DNA of 64,000 bases from Vulcanisaeta souniana JCM 11219 (lineage in GTDB: Archaea > Thermoproteota > Thermoprotei > Thermoproteales > Thermocladiaceae). The notes under the pieces are model-generated. The model had not been told where the DNA came from. It saw nothing but the letters and a program-made list of their open reading frames with translations, and did not search any database. The translations under genes were made by a program, and so were the position numbers. The first letter of the stretch is position 1. The number at the start of each line of letters is the position of its first letter. Where the stretch lies: NCBI RefSeq assembly GCF_026000775.1, contig NZ_AP026830.1, positions 558,001-622,000 on the forward strand, read 5' to 3'. Positions 17,578 to 26,000 of the stretch are shown here, piece by piece.

Positions 17578-19797
17578 TTAGTATTGTGATATGAAGTCCT
17601 CAACCTTCGGAATCTCCTTCGGTAATCCCTTCCTCTCCCTAATCTTCATCACTATATCAACAAGCATGTTCTCAGGAACTGGTGACCACCTCGCGAACTG
17701 AAGGCTCCAGAACACCCTACCAGCAGTGGCGCTTCTCAACTCATCACTGAGGGTGAATGACTCCATGACAGGTACTTCACCCTTTATTGCGACCATGTAC
17801 TCAGACTGCACCATATCAATGACCTTACCCCTATGCCTATTTAACACGCCGATTACTGAACCAATGTTCTCCTGCGTCGTCTTAGCCTCTATAGATAGCA
17901 TTGGTTCAAGCAATGTTGGCCTGGCCCCAAGTATTCCAGCCATTATTGCATTCTTTGCAGCTGGCATTATTTGCGCAGGGCCCCTGTGTGCTGGGTCCTC
18001 ATGAACCACCGCATCATGAAGTATAACCTTCACGCCCCTAACTGGCTCCTGGGCCAATGGACCTGACTGTACAGACCACCTAAAGCCCTGCACAATGTAG
18101 TCCCTTATTTCCCTTAGGTATTGTATACCGGTAGTTTTATCTATTAATACGTTTATGTACTGCTCATCAATGGCCCAAATACCCCTGGCCTCATCAGCAT
18201 CCCAACCAGCCTTCTCCCTAAGTATCTTGGCCCTTTCCTTTGGATCCTGGTCGTCAGTAACCTCACCAAACTGAATTAGCCTAATGGTCTCTTCGTCAAG
18301 CGGCTCAACACTTATGTAAAGTCTATTGTGCTTATTCGGTGACTTGCCCTCGAAGGTCGGTGATGCAGCCCTAACGGTTTCCCTAAACCTAACCAATGGC
18401 TGTGATACCGTGAAGTCCAGCTTAGTCCTCTCCTTGAGTAACCATGCGGCAATCTCCAGGTGTAGCGTACCAACACCACTCAGCAGTATCTGGCCGGTCT
18501 CCTCATCAATCTTTAGGCTTAGCGTTGGGTCCTCAATTGTTAACTCCCTAAGTCCCTCAACGAGTTTTGCAAGGTCGTTTGGGTTCTTTGGTTCTATGGC
18601 TACGGTAACCACGGGCTCGCTTATATACTTCATTCTCTCGAATGGTGCGGCTGCATCCTTAATTGATGCAGCTACTATGGTTTCTCCAGCCCTAGCATCA
18701 TCAACGCCCAGTAGGGCAACTATGTTGCCGGCAGGCACCTCTGGTATTACTATCCTGTTTGGACCCATGTATAGGTACGTCTGCAGAACCCTCTTTGTTG
18801 TCTTGGCGTTTATTAGGTAGACTTCGTCGCCCTCCCTAACGGTTCCACTGAAAACCCTGCCAGTGGCTATTAAGCCGGCATGCGGGTCCTTGTTCATCTT
18901 ACTTATCGCCATTACGGTTGGGCCATCTGGGTCAGCCTCAAGCAATGCCTTACCCAGTGGTGAGTTCAAGTCGCCTTTCCATATCTTTGGTATTCTATAC
19001 TTCTGGGCAACGTTTGGTGGCGGAACATGCTCAACAATCATGTTCAGTATGGCCTTATGGAGTGGGAATTCCTGGGATAATTCCTCAACGTAGTTCTTCT
19101 CATAAGCATCGACAATATTGCTGAACTTAAGACCAGCCTTTGCTGCCTGCGGTATTGTGACACCCCACTTATATAATGCAGAGCCTAGGGCTACCTGGCC
19201 CTTAGATGGGTCGACCTTCCACTTATCCTTGAAGGCAGGGTCTGCGTACATGTCAATTAGGTTGTTGAAGTCTTTAACGATCTCAATAATCCTCTGTTGG
19301 ATCTCGTTTGGGTTAAGCCTGAGCTCCTTGATTAACCTATCGATCTTATTGACGAATAATACGGGCCTAACCATCTCCTCCATTGCCTGTCTAACTACGG
19401 TTTCGGTTTGGGTCATTACGCCCTCAACTGCGTCAACGACGACCAACGCACCATCCATAACCCTAAGGGATCTCGTCACGTGTCCCGTGAAGTCAACGTG
19501 TCCCGGTGTATCAACGAAGTTAATTATGTATGGTTTGCTTTCATACTCGAAATATAGGCTTATGTTCGCGGCCTTAACGGTCATTTGCCTTAATTGTTCT
19601 ATTTCCACATAGTCCATTGCAAGGGCCTTACCAGCGACCTTAGGGCTTAGTAGACCGGCGCCCATTAATAATGAGTCTGTTGTGGTTGTTTTGCCGTGGT
19701 CAACATGCGCCAGTGTACCGGCATTCCTCACTTGGGCGGGATTTCGCATCATTGATAGTATATCCTCGATTTTCTTCTCAATGATCCTAACTGCCAT
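17578..19797 (-). CDS. fusA: translation elongation factor 2 (aEF-2)
   Basis: A 739-residue GTPase that drives ribosomal translocation. G1 is AHVDHGKTTTTDSLL, G3 is DTPGHVD and G4 is NKIDR near the N-terminus, followed by the EF-G/EF-2 domains II-V. The diphthamide-modified His lies in the C-terminal loop VHEDPAHRGPAQIMPA. Length and motifs are those of archaeal EF-2. The first in-frame ATG is used. A TATA-like GTATTTAACG lies about 20 bases before it. The gene is monocistronic, with the Mrp gene downstream on the same strand having its own promoter. Confidence 0.98.
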   Translation of the reverse strand: MAVRIIEKKIEDILSMMRNPAQVRNAGTLAHVDHGKTTTTDSLLMGAGLLSPKVAGKALAMDYVEIEQLRQMTVKAANISLYFEYESKPYIINFVDTPGHVDFTGHVTRSLRVMDGALVVVDAVEGVMTQTETVVRQAMEEMVRPVLFVNKIDRLIKELRLNPNEIQQRIIEIVKDFNNLIDMYADPAFKDKWKVDPSKGQVALGSALYKWGVTIPQAAKAGLKFSNIVDAYEKNYVEELSQEFPLHKAILNMIVEHVPPPNVAQKYRIPKIWKGDLNSPLGKALLEADPDGPTVMAISKMNKDPHAGLIATGRVFSGTVREGDEVYLINAKTTKRVLQTYLYMGPNRIVIPEVPAGNIVALLGVDDARAGETIVAASIKDAAAPFERMKYISEPVVTVAIEPKNPNDLAKLVEGLRELTIEDPTLSLKIDEETGQILLSGVGTLHLEIAAWLLKERTKLDFTVSQPLVRFRETVRAASPTFEGKSPNKHNRLYISVEPLDEETIRLIQFGEVTDDQDPKERAKILREKAGWDADEARGIWAIDEQYINVLIDKTTGIQYLREIRDYIVQGFRWSVQSGPLAQEPVRGVKVILHDAVVHEDPAHRGPAQIMPAAKNAIMAGILGARPTLLEPMLSIEAKTTQENIGSVIGVLNRHRGKVIDMVQSEYMVAIKGEVPVMESFTLSDELRSATAGRVFWSLQFARWSPVPENMLVDIVMKIRERKGLPKEIPKVEDFISQY

Positions 19798-19862
19798 CGA
19801 TAATCAAAACCCAGCGTTAAATACTCCTAATAAACCTTTCTAATAACGAAACGTAACAAGGA

Positions 19863-20519
19863 CTACTCACCGCGTCTGTTGCGTCTATTTTTCCTCGCGT
19901 ACCTGCTACATGAATTAATTATTGAACGTAGTTTATCAGAGCAATTAAGGTAATGCTTGGCGTCAATGGCGTGGTCGTTAATCACCCTATTCAACTCATT
20001 GAGAACAAAATCCCTAGAAACCCTCGAATAACCCCTCTTGCAGTTACTCAATGAGTAATCAATCAGTAGGTAGTAAACAGACGGGGCTGCCACCTCCGCA
20101 GGTAACGAAGTGAGTAGTAATTCCCTGGCTACATTAAGGTGAGTATGGCTGTGCCTAAGATAGTGACCACCACCAACCCCAACCAAGTGGGCTATTTCAT
20201 GCGCAAGGACTTGCCAACCCCAGTAGACTGCGCAGTTGCTGAAATCATGCCTAATACGACCACTACTAATATGAATACTGACGGAGTTATACCTCCGGAT
20301 ATACATAACGTAACCATAGACATGCCTATAACTAACCCTTCCATGAACATAGACACTACGCACATCTCCAGGAACACCAAATAAACGGGCATTGTTAAAC
20401 ATCGCAATTATGAAGCTAACTACGTCAGACTCACCTAATGCGTTCCCCCTGAGCAGGTTAATCACCGACTCACTAATACTGTAATTGACACCATAGTTTA
20501 CGGCCTTAACCCACATCAT
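19863..20519 (-). CDS. HEXXH zinc-metalloprotease-like protein of unknown family
   Basis: A 218-residue soluble protein. The segment LAHEIAHLVGVGGGHYLRHSHTH contains a zinc-protease HEXXH motif (His107, Glu108, His111). It continues with Gly114 and a His at 119, close to the metzincin pattern HEXXHXXGXXH but with two extra residues before the third His. The downstream region is helical with several Cys (SNCKRGYS, LNCSDK, INSCSR) and a strongly basic tail. I do not recognise the family. Zinc-dependent peptidase activity is inferred from the motif. No signal peptide is seen, so it is probably cytoplasmic. It lies 65 bases beyond the EF-2 start on the same strand. Confidence 0.65.
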   Translation of the reverse strand: MMWVKAVNYGVNYSISESVINLLRGNALGESDVVSFIIAMFNNARLFGVPGDVRSVYVHGRVSYRHVYGYVMYIRRYNSVSIHISSGRIRHDFSNCAVYWGWQVLAHEIAHLVGVGGGHYLRHSHTHLNVARELLLTSLPAEVAAPSVYYLLIDYSLSNCKRGYSRVSRDFVLNELNRVINDHAIDAKHYLNCSDKLRSIINSCSRYARKNRRNRRGE

Positions 20520-20689
20520 GTTGGTAATCGCATTGCTTTATAAGTAATGTTCCCACGAAGAATCAGCCCCAGGCTAAACTCCTCACCAATCGGCGGAGAT
20601 GCATATCATCATCAAATCAACATAAGGACCTTAGGGAATTTAATATTAATTAGCCTCTTAGGTTACATTAATGGGTAATGGTTAGGTGG

Positions 20690-21388
20690 ATGAGGCTTAC
20701 GGTGATCAATGATAATAAGGCAAATCCGCCATTACTAAATGATTGGGGATGGAGCGTACTAATTGAGACTGATAAATGGGTATTGCTTTATGATGCAAAT
20801 ACGGAACCAAGGGTGATGGAATACAATATTAAGGCGTTGAACATAGACCACGGCAAGATCGATGCTGCATTCCTAAGTCATTACCATGCAGATCATTATG
20901 GGGGTTTCAGGTACATAGGTGAGATTAAGAAGGGGTTAGTGGTTTACGTTCCTGAAACGGATAATACACTAGGTAGGTGGGGCCTTAACCCAGTGGTTGT
21001 CAGTGATCCAAGGGAGATCCTTGAGGACACAATAACTACCGGCGTAATGAGGGGCATGGGCGTTAATGAACACTCACTAATTATTAAATTGAATGGTTAT
21101 GGTTCGGTTATTGTGGTTGGTTGTTCTCACCCTGGCATTGATAACATAGTTAAGAGGGGGTATGGTTTGTTTGGCGATGTTTACCTTGTGGTTGGTGGAT
21201 TCCATGGACCAACCAGGCAACAACTCGATTCAGTCGCTAAGTACTCAAGGTACGTATGCCCAGCGCACTGTTCTGGAGATGAGGCGAGGCATTATGTAAG
21301 TACCCGATACCCGGGGAAGTATTGCGACGTCAGAACAGGCAGCATTCTCAACCTACCTATTACTGGATTAACTCAGAATAGTCCTTAA
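20690..21388 (+). CDS. MBL-fold metallohydrolase
   Basis: A metallo-beta-lactamase-fold protein with the metal site LSHYHADHYGGF. Later metal ligands are in VGCSHPGIDNIV and VVGGFHGP, and there is a further PAHCSG. This arrangement resembles the archaeal 7,8-dihydropterin-6-methyl-4-(beta-D-ribofuranosyl)aminobenzene-5'-phosphate synthase-like subgroup. The exact reaction is not certain. The frame is open from ATG 20678, but ATG 20690 (MRLTVINDNKANPPLLNDWGW) fits the usual N-terminal strand and is preferred. It has no close operon partner. Confidence 0.8.
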   Translation: MRLTVINDNKANPPLLNDWGWSVLIETDKWVLLYDANTEPRVMEYNIKALNIDHGKIDAAFLSHYHADHYGGFRYIGEIKKGLVVYVPETDNTLGRWGLNPVVVSDPREILEDTITTGVMRGMGVNEHSLIIKLNGYGSVIVVGCSHPGIDNIVKRGYGLFGDVYLVVGGFHGPTRQQLDSVAKYSRYVCPAHCSGDEARHYVSTRYPGKYCDVRTGSILNLPITGLTQNSP

Positions 21389-21567
21389 GGGTTCCTGCCC
21401 AGGGGTCGCGTAGATGGCTAGCGGTATGTAATATTTAATGAAATTAGGAGGATCAGTGGTGAATGATATGCTGGCACATACTTCACCTGCCAATTGATCA
21501 TAGATTTAGGGTGTCAGCTAATTAATAATAGAAAGACTTTTTAACACGGAACGCGAGGTATAGAGGT

Positions 21568-22185
21568 ATGATGAGCGCATTGATGATACTCGTACTTATT
21601 TACCTAACTGGAAATAACTCACTCGTGTTAATTAACGTAACGGCACAGGTACCAATGCCATTAGTAAATATAACATTACCAGTTGAACCACTGGGCCCCG
21701 TGACCGTAGTGAATGATACAGGGCAATCAATACCATATTATATAAATAATAATGAATTAATAATTCCAGTGGTAGATCAAGGCAACATCACAATAGAGTA
21801 CACGCCCTACATAGAAATACTGAACAATGGAACGTTGCAACTTCAATTGTCATCGAACTACGAAGTACAATTATTCATTGGAAGTGGTGTATTACCAACG
21901 TCGATACCAAATAACATAACGAACTTCCGGGAAACAAGCAATGGCGTCGTAATAACCCTAGCCCCAGGCAATTACACAGTAAACTTCATAACAACGAACT
22001 CACAATACACAACCCAAGCACCCAATACACAGCAAACAACAAAGGCCATGGGCAAGGCGCAGTCACCATACACATCACTAGACCTGGACTATGCGATAGT
22101 GATTGCGTTTGTGGTTCTCATAATAATTGCACTAATGTTCATTAGTCATAGAAAGGAAAAGACAAACAATGCAGGTAAATACTAA
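21568..22185 (+). CDS. membrane-anchored surface protein, unknown family
   Basis: A 205-residue protein. It has an N-terminal signal peptide (about residues 2-18), an extracellular beta-rich region with many Asn/Thr glycosylation-type sites (NVT, NIT, NNT, NYT), a Thr/Gln-rich linker, and a C-terminal membrane helix (about residues 174-196) followed by a basic tail (SHRKEKTNNAGKY). The topology is type I. No family is recognised. Two consecutive ATGs open the frame, preceded by GAGGTATAGAGGT and a TATA-like ACTTTTTAAC at about 21536-21545. Similar composition is seen in other surface proteins of this window, but I see no clear sequence relation. Confidence 0.75.
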   Translation: MMSALMILVLIYLTGNNSLVLINVTAQVPMPLVNITLPVEPLGPVTVVNDTGQSIPYYINNNELIIPVVDQGNITIEYTPYIEILNNGTLQLQLSSNYEVQLFIGSGVLPTSIPNNITNFRETSNGVVITLAPGNYTVNFITTNSQYTTQAPNTQQTTKAMGKAQSPYTSLDLDYAIVIAFVVLIIIALMFISHRKEKTNNAGKY

Positions 22186-22212
22186 TAAACATCCAGTGCG
22201 CTAAATCAATTT

Positions 22213-22689
22213 GTGAGTCTAAAATTACCACCGTATACCTTCGACGATTTCCAAGTTGGAATGAAAATGAAGTCACAGGGATTAACGGTCACCGAGACCC
22301 ACATAATACAATTCGCAGGACTAACAGGGGACTACAATCCACTGCATGTGGATGACTTATTCGCAAGAGAATCAATATTCGAGGGCAGGGTAGCACATGG
22401 ACTACTGGTCCAATCACTCGCACTTGGGCTCTTTGCGCAGTTAGTTGCCGGAACAACAATAGCCCTACTTGAGGTTAACTCCAAATTCCTCAAACCAGTG
22501 AAGATAGGCGATACAATCTACGTGGAGTCCGAGGTTGCTGATAAAAAACCAAGCAATAAATACAATGGCGGGGTAATAACCTTCAAGCATGAGGTAAAGA
22601 ACCAAAACGGCGAAACCGTAGCCACAATAGAAACAAAACTAATGGTAGCAAGAGGACCAGCAATGAAGAAAAATGTAATAAAAACGTAA
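22213..22689 (+). CDS. MaoC-like (R)-specific enoyl-CoA hydratase
   Basis: A 158-residue hot-dog-fold protein. The hydratase motif FAGLTGDYNPLHVDD..FARESIFEGRVAHGLL contains the conserved Asp and His that activate water in MaoC/R-hydratases, which act on 2-enoyl-CoA substrates. The downstream strand EVNSKFLKPVKIGDTIYVESEV is also typical. It starts with GTG, 27 bases after the surface-protein gene. It ends 55 bases before tRNA-Gln. A role in fatty-acid or hydroxyacyl-CoA metabolism is inferred, and no neighbours of that pathway are present. Confidence 0.9.
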   Translation: MSLKLPPYTFDDFQVGMKMKSQGLTVTETHIIQFAGLTGDYNPLHVDDLFARESIFEGRVAHGLLVQSLALGLFAQLVAGTTIALLEVNSKFLKPVKIGDTIYVESEVADKKPSNKYNGGVITFKHEVKNQNGETVATIETKLMVARGPAMKKNVIKT

Positions 22690-22710
22690 AAGTCAATGAC
22701 CACGGTGCGT

Positions 22711-22721
22711 AGCGCTTTTAA
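22711..22721 (+). promoter_or_regulatory. TATA promoter of tRNA-Gln
   Basis: GCTTTTAAACT lies 24-34 bases before the first base of tRNA-Gln. It is the same TTTTAAA type seen before the other tRNA genes here. Confidence 0.6.
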
Positions 22722-22744
22722 ACTGGTTCCTTGACCTTGTTATT

Positions 22745-22837
22745 AGCCGGGTCGTCTAGCGGCCAAGGATGGCGGGCTTTGGGCCTGTACAGGGTAGAAA
22801 CCCGTTGACCCCGGTTCGAATCCGGGCCCGGCTACCA
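22745..22837 (+). tRNA. tRNA-Gln (UUG) with a 17-base anticodon-loop intron
   Basis: The acceptor AGCCGGG (22745-22751) pairs with CCCGGCT, followed by A73 (22834) and an encoded CCA (22835-22837). The D-stem is GTCT/GGAT and the T-arm is CCCGG-TTCGAAT-CCGGG. The anticodon stem is GCGGG with CCCGT. Its loop reads C-T-TTG-G-A once 17 bases (22783-22799) are removed at the canonical 37/38 position. Anticodon TTG is at 22779-22781. The intron boundaries are inferred from restoring a seven-base loop. Confidence 0.92.
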
Positions 22838-22909
22838 ATTTATATTGCAGATAATGGGACTTTATCCTGGTGTTTTTGGTTCGTGTTCATTTGAGATGGA
22901 TTTCGTTAC

Positions 22910-22931
22910 TTGTCACGAAGTACCGTGACAA
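22910..22931. promoter_or_regulatory. 22-bp palindrome upstream of the giant secreted protein gene
   Basis: Arms TTGTCACG and CGTGACAA enclose a six-base centre (AAGTAC). The palindrome lies immediately upstream of a TATA-like ACCTTATAG (about 22933-22942). An almost identical copy occurs at 27800-27821 before the next gene of the block. I found no third copy in the window. The position next to BRE/TATA suggests an activator or repressor site. Confidence 0.8.
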
Positions 22932-23014
22932 AACCTTATAGTTCAACTCTGAACAAGCCCTAATGGTGATGGTTCACGACTATTAAGCCCTCAGTTAGGA
23001 CCATTGTAATTACA

Positions 23015-26000
23015 ATGTTTATAGTTACGTTCTTCACCATAGCTTTCTCGATGGTTGTTGTTACTAAGGCGTCACCCAATGAGCTGGGCTTCACCCTTAT
23101 ACCAATTGGTAATGTCGTGGCTACCGCAGTATCACCGAGTGGTTATATTGCGGCTGTCACTAATAATCCCAATGGTACAGCAACGTTATTCCTCATAGAT
23201 AATGGTAAGATACTATGGAGTAAGCCATTGCCAGCTCAGATCTGCGTATATAACGATGGTAATCACCCATTAACGTTTGTTGGTGATGAGTACATAATTG
23301 TTGCGGACTGCAATAGTGATGTCATGTTAATCAACATCAATGGGGGAGTAGTATGGGTTGATAACGACCTAGAGCCTGGGAATAGTGCAACAGGTGTTGA
23401 TAGTTATAGTGATTTAGTCCTCGTAACCTTCGGCATTTCCTGGAATAACACGGGTGCGCCCGATGCCATGTTACTGAGTCTCAGTAATGGTGAGGTTATT
23501 TGGATGTTCACATACCAACCATACACTGGTGTGCCACATGGCACCCGTGGATATCCACTATTCAGCGGTAATGGCTACTTCGCCTTCTCAATGGGTAATG
23601 GATGGGCTAACGGCGGCACAGTATTCTACTTTAACAATACTGGTCAGTTGGTTTGGAGTTACACGTATGGTGGTGGTTATGACCCATTCTTCACGGCGAT
23701 AACGCCAAGTGGTGATTACGTCATTGTACAGACGATGGACCTATTCAACGTTAATGGAGGTAACACGACATTATTTAACTTGAATGGGCAGGTCGTTTGG
23801 AGTTATGTGACGGGTACCGTGGGTAATAACCAATTCACAGGTGGCAATCCACTATACATGTCACCAAATGGTGAGTACTTCGCAGTAGCCACAGACGGCG
23901 TTGGATCACAATACAATGGTGTATACCTATTCAGCACTAACGGCCTTATGTACCACGCAACAATATTCCCAAGCACAAGTACCTGGTCCTGGCCCTCAGT
24001 AATTGTCTTCAATAACGGCACGGTAATTGCAGGTCTTAATAACCAACTCTATGAATTAGATACACAAGGTAACGTAATAGCCATGGCAACACTACCCTAC
24101 GACATAAGCGACTCAATAGCCATAACAACCAACGGGCAGGTAGTGGCAGTAGGAACAGAAGGAGGACTAATAATCCTTGCACCAAGCCAAGTGGTGCCAC
24201 AGTACGGTAATGCTGTTATCAATGTGTTTAATGTTAATGGTAAGCCCGCATCCACAGTCCCAGGAGCTGTTTATGGCCTACTGATGAATTCGAATTTCCA
24301 AGTGTTTGCCTGGGCCTACATGAACAGTAACTCGCAGTTGATATTCAGTAATGTGCCGCCCGGCACATATGTGCTATACATATACCACTACCCGAATTCA
24401 GGCCTTAACTACACGGAGTATTGGGGTAACTTAACGGTCACGGTCACGGCAGGCCAAACCAGCACCTACAACTTCACCAGAGACATGCCATGGATTGAGA
24501 ATATGTATGCCACACAATCAAGCAGTGGTGCGTACACAATAAACGTAGTCATCAACAACTCACAGGACACAAGCCTCAATGGGGTAGTCACTGTCTATGT
24601 TTCAAGCCAGGAGAGCCAATCAAGCGCCCAGGTACTCACGCAGTCAGTAACCCTAAGCCCAGGAACAAACACTGTGACATTCACATACACACCAAGCCAA
24701 CCGGGCACGTACTACGCATACGCAGTACTCAATGTAACGACACAGCAACCACTAGGCCAACCAATAGCCACAGACCAATACAGCTGGACACAAATAATCC
24801 AGGCATCGTCAACAACCACATCCTACATACTCGTTGGTGATGCCCAAATTCAGAATAACGCGCTCATACTAACTAATGATACACCGGACACGTATGGTGC
24901 CGTGTTTTGGCAAAGCTACTTCGACAGTAATAAGGTGGTTAACCTTGAAATTAACGGTAGTGGTTTCTCAAGTACTGGGTCTGTTCCTGGCGATGGCTTC
25001 GTGTTCTACCTATTCCTGAATCCAAGTAATTGGGGTATTGGGCCGCAGTTCAATAATAACGTGCCCTCATACTCGATATCAGGTGTAAGCCCAGTAATGG
25101 GCAATGTATTCTTCCCACAAAGCACAACACCGTACATAGTTGTTCAATGGGACCCAATTTGGCAGAACGTGTATAGGCAAGTGGGCGTTGTTGGGCAATG
25201 GAACGTGTGGATAATAGGGCCAAAAGGCCAAGTGATAAAGGCATGGAACGGAATAGGATCAGAATCAATTTTTGCACCATACTCTGTGAAAATTGAAATT
25301 AGTTATGATCCAAGTACCAATACACTAATGGGGATAGCATTTACATGGGGGTTTGCAATATCGTTTTTTGCACTTAATCTAAATGGCTACTTTACGCCAC
25401 CGAGTTCCAGTAATTACGTCTTTGGTGTCGGCGCAGCTACAGGCTTTTATCATGGTGAATGGTATCTTGATCAATACACATCCTACTATAATGTTGCTGA
25501 TTATTATGTAGGATACACACAAGGTTCTAATGTAATGTTAGAAGAGCTTGGAAAACTTATAAATAATACTTTATATGGTATTGGTTTACCTGGATATAGC
25601 ACTGCGGTTTCACTTTCTAGCCTTAATTTAGTGAGTGTTGATTTTAGTGGTATAACTAATTACGTGGTTACGATTAACATCAATGATTATACAAACAATG
25701 GCGTTACCTACATACCAATACCAAGCCAACTCACGATAAATCTAACGGACCTACTATGGCCACAGGAAGCATACACGAGTGGACACGGCTTTAGCTTTCA
25801 ATCTTCATCAAATGATTTAATATACATTGTTTTTATCTCTGAGGGTAATGAGTACGGCGTTGTGAATAATTGGAATCCGTTTCTCGATATGTACTCCTAC
25901 GCCAATTACGGCACTAATTATTCACCTGACGGTAATTGTTATGGGCTCTCGAGTACGGCAATACTATACTTCAACCGCTATATACGTGGCGAAAATACGA

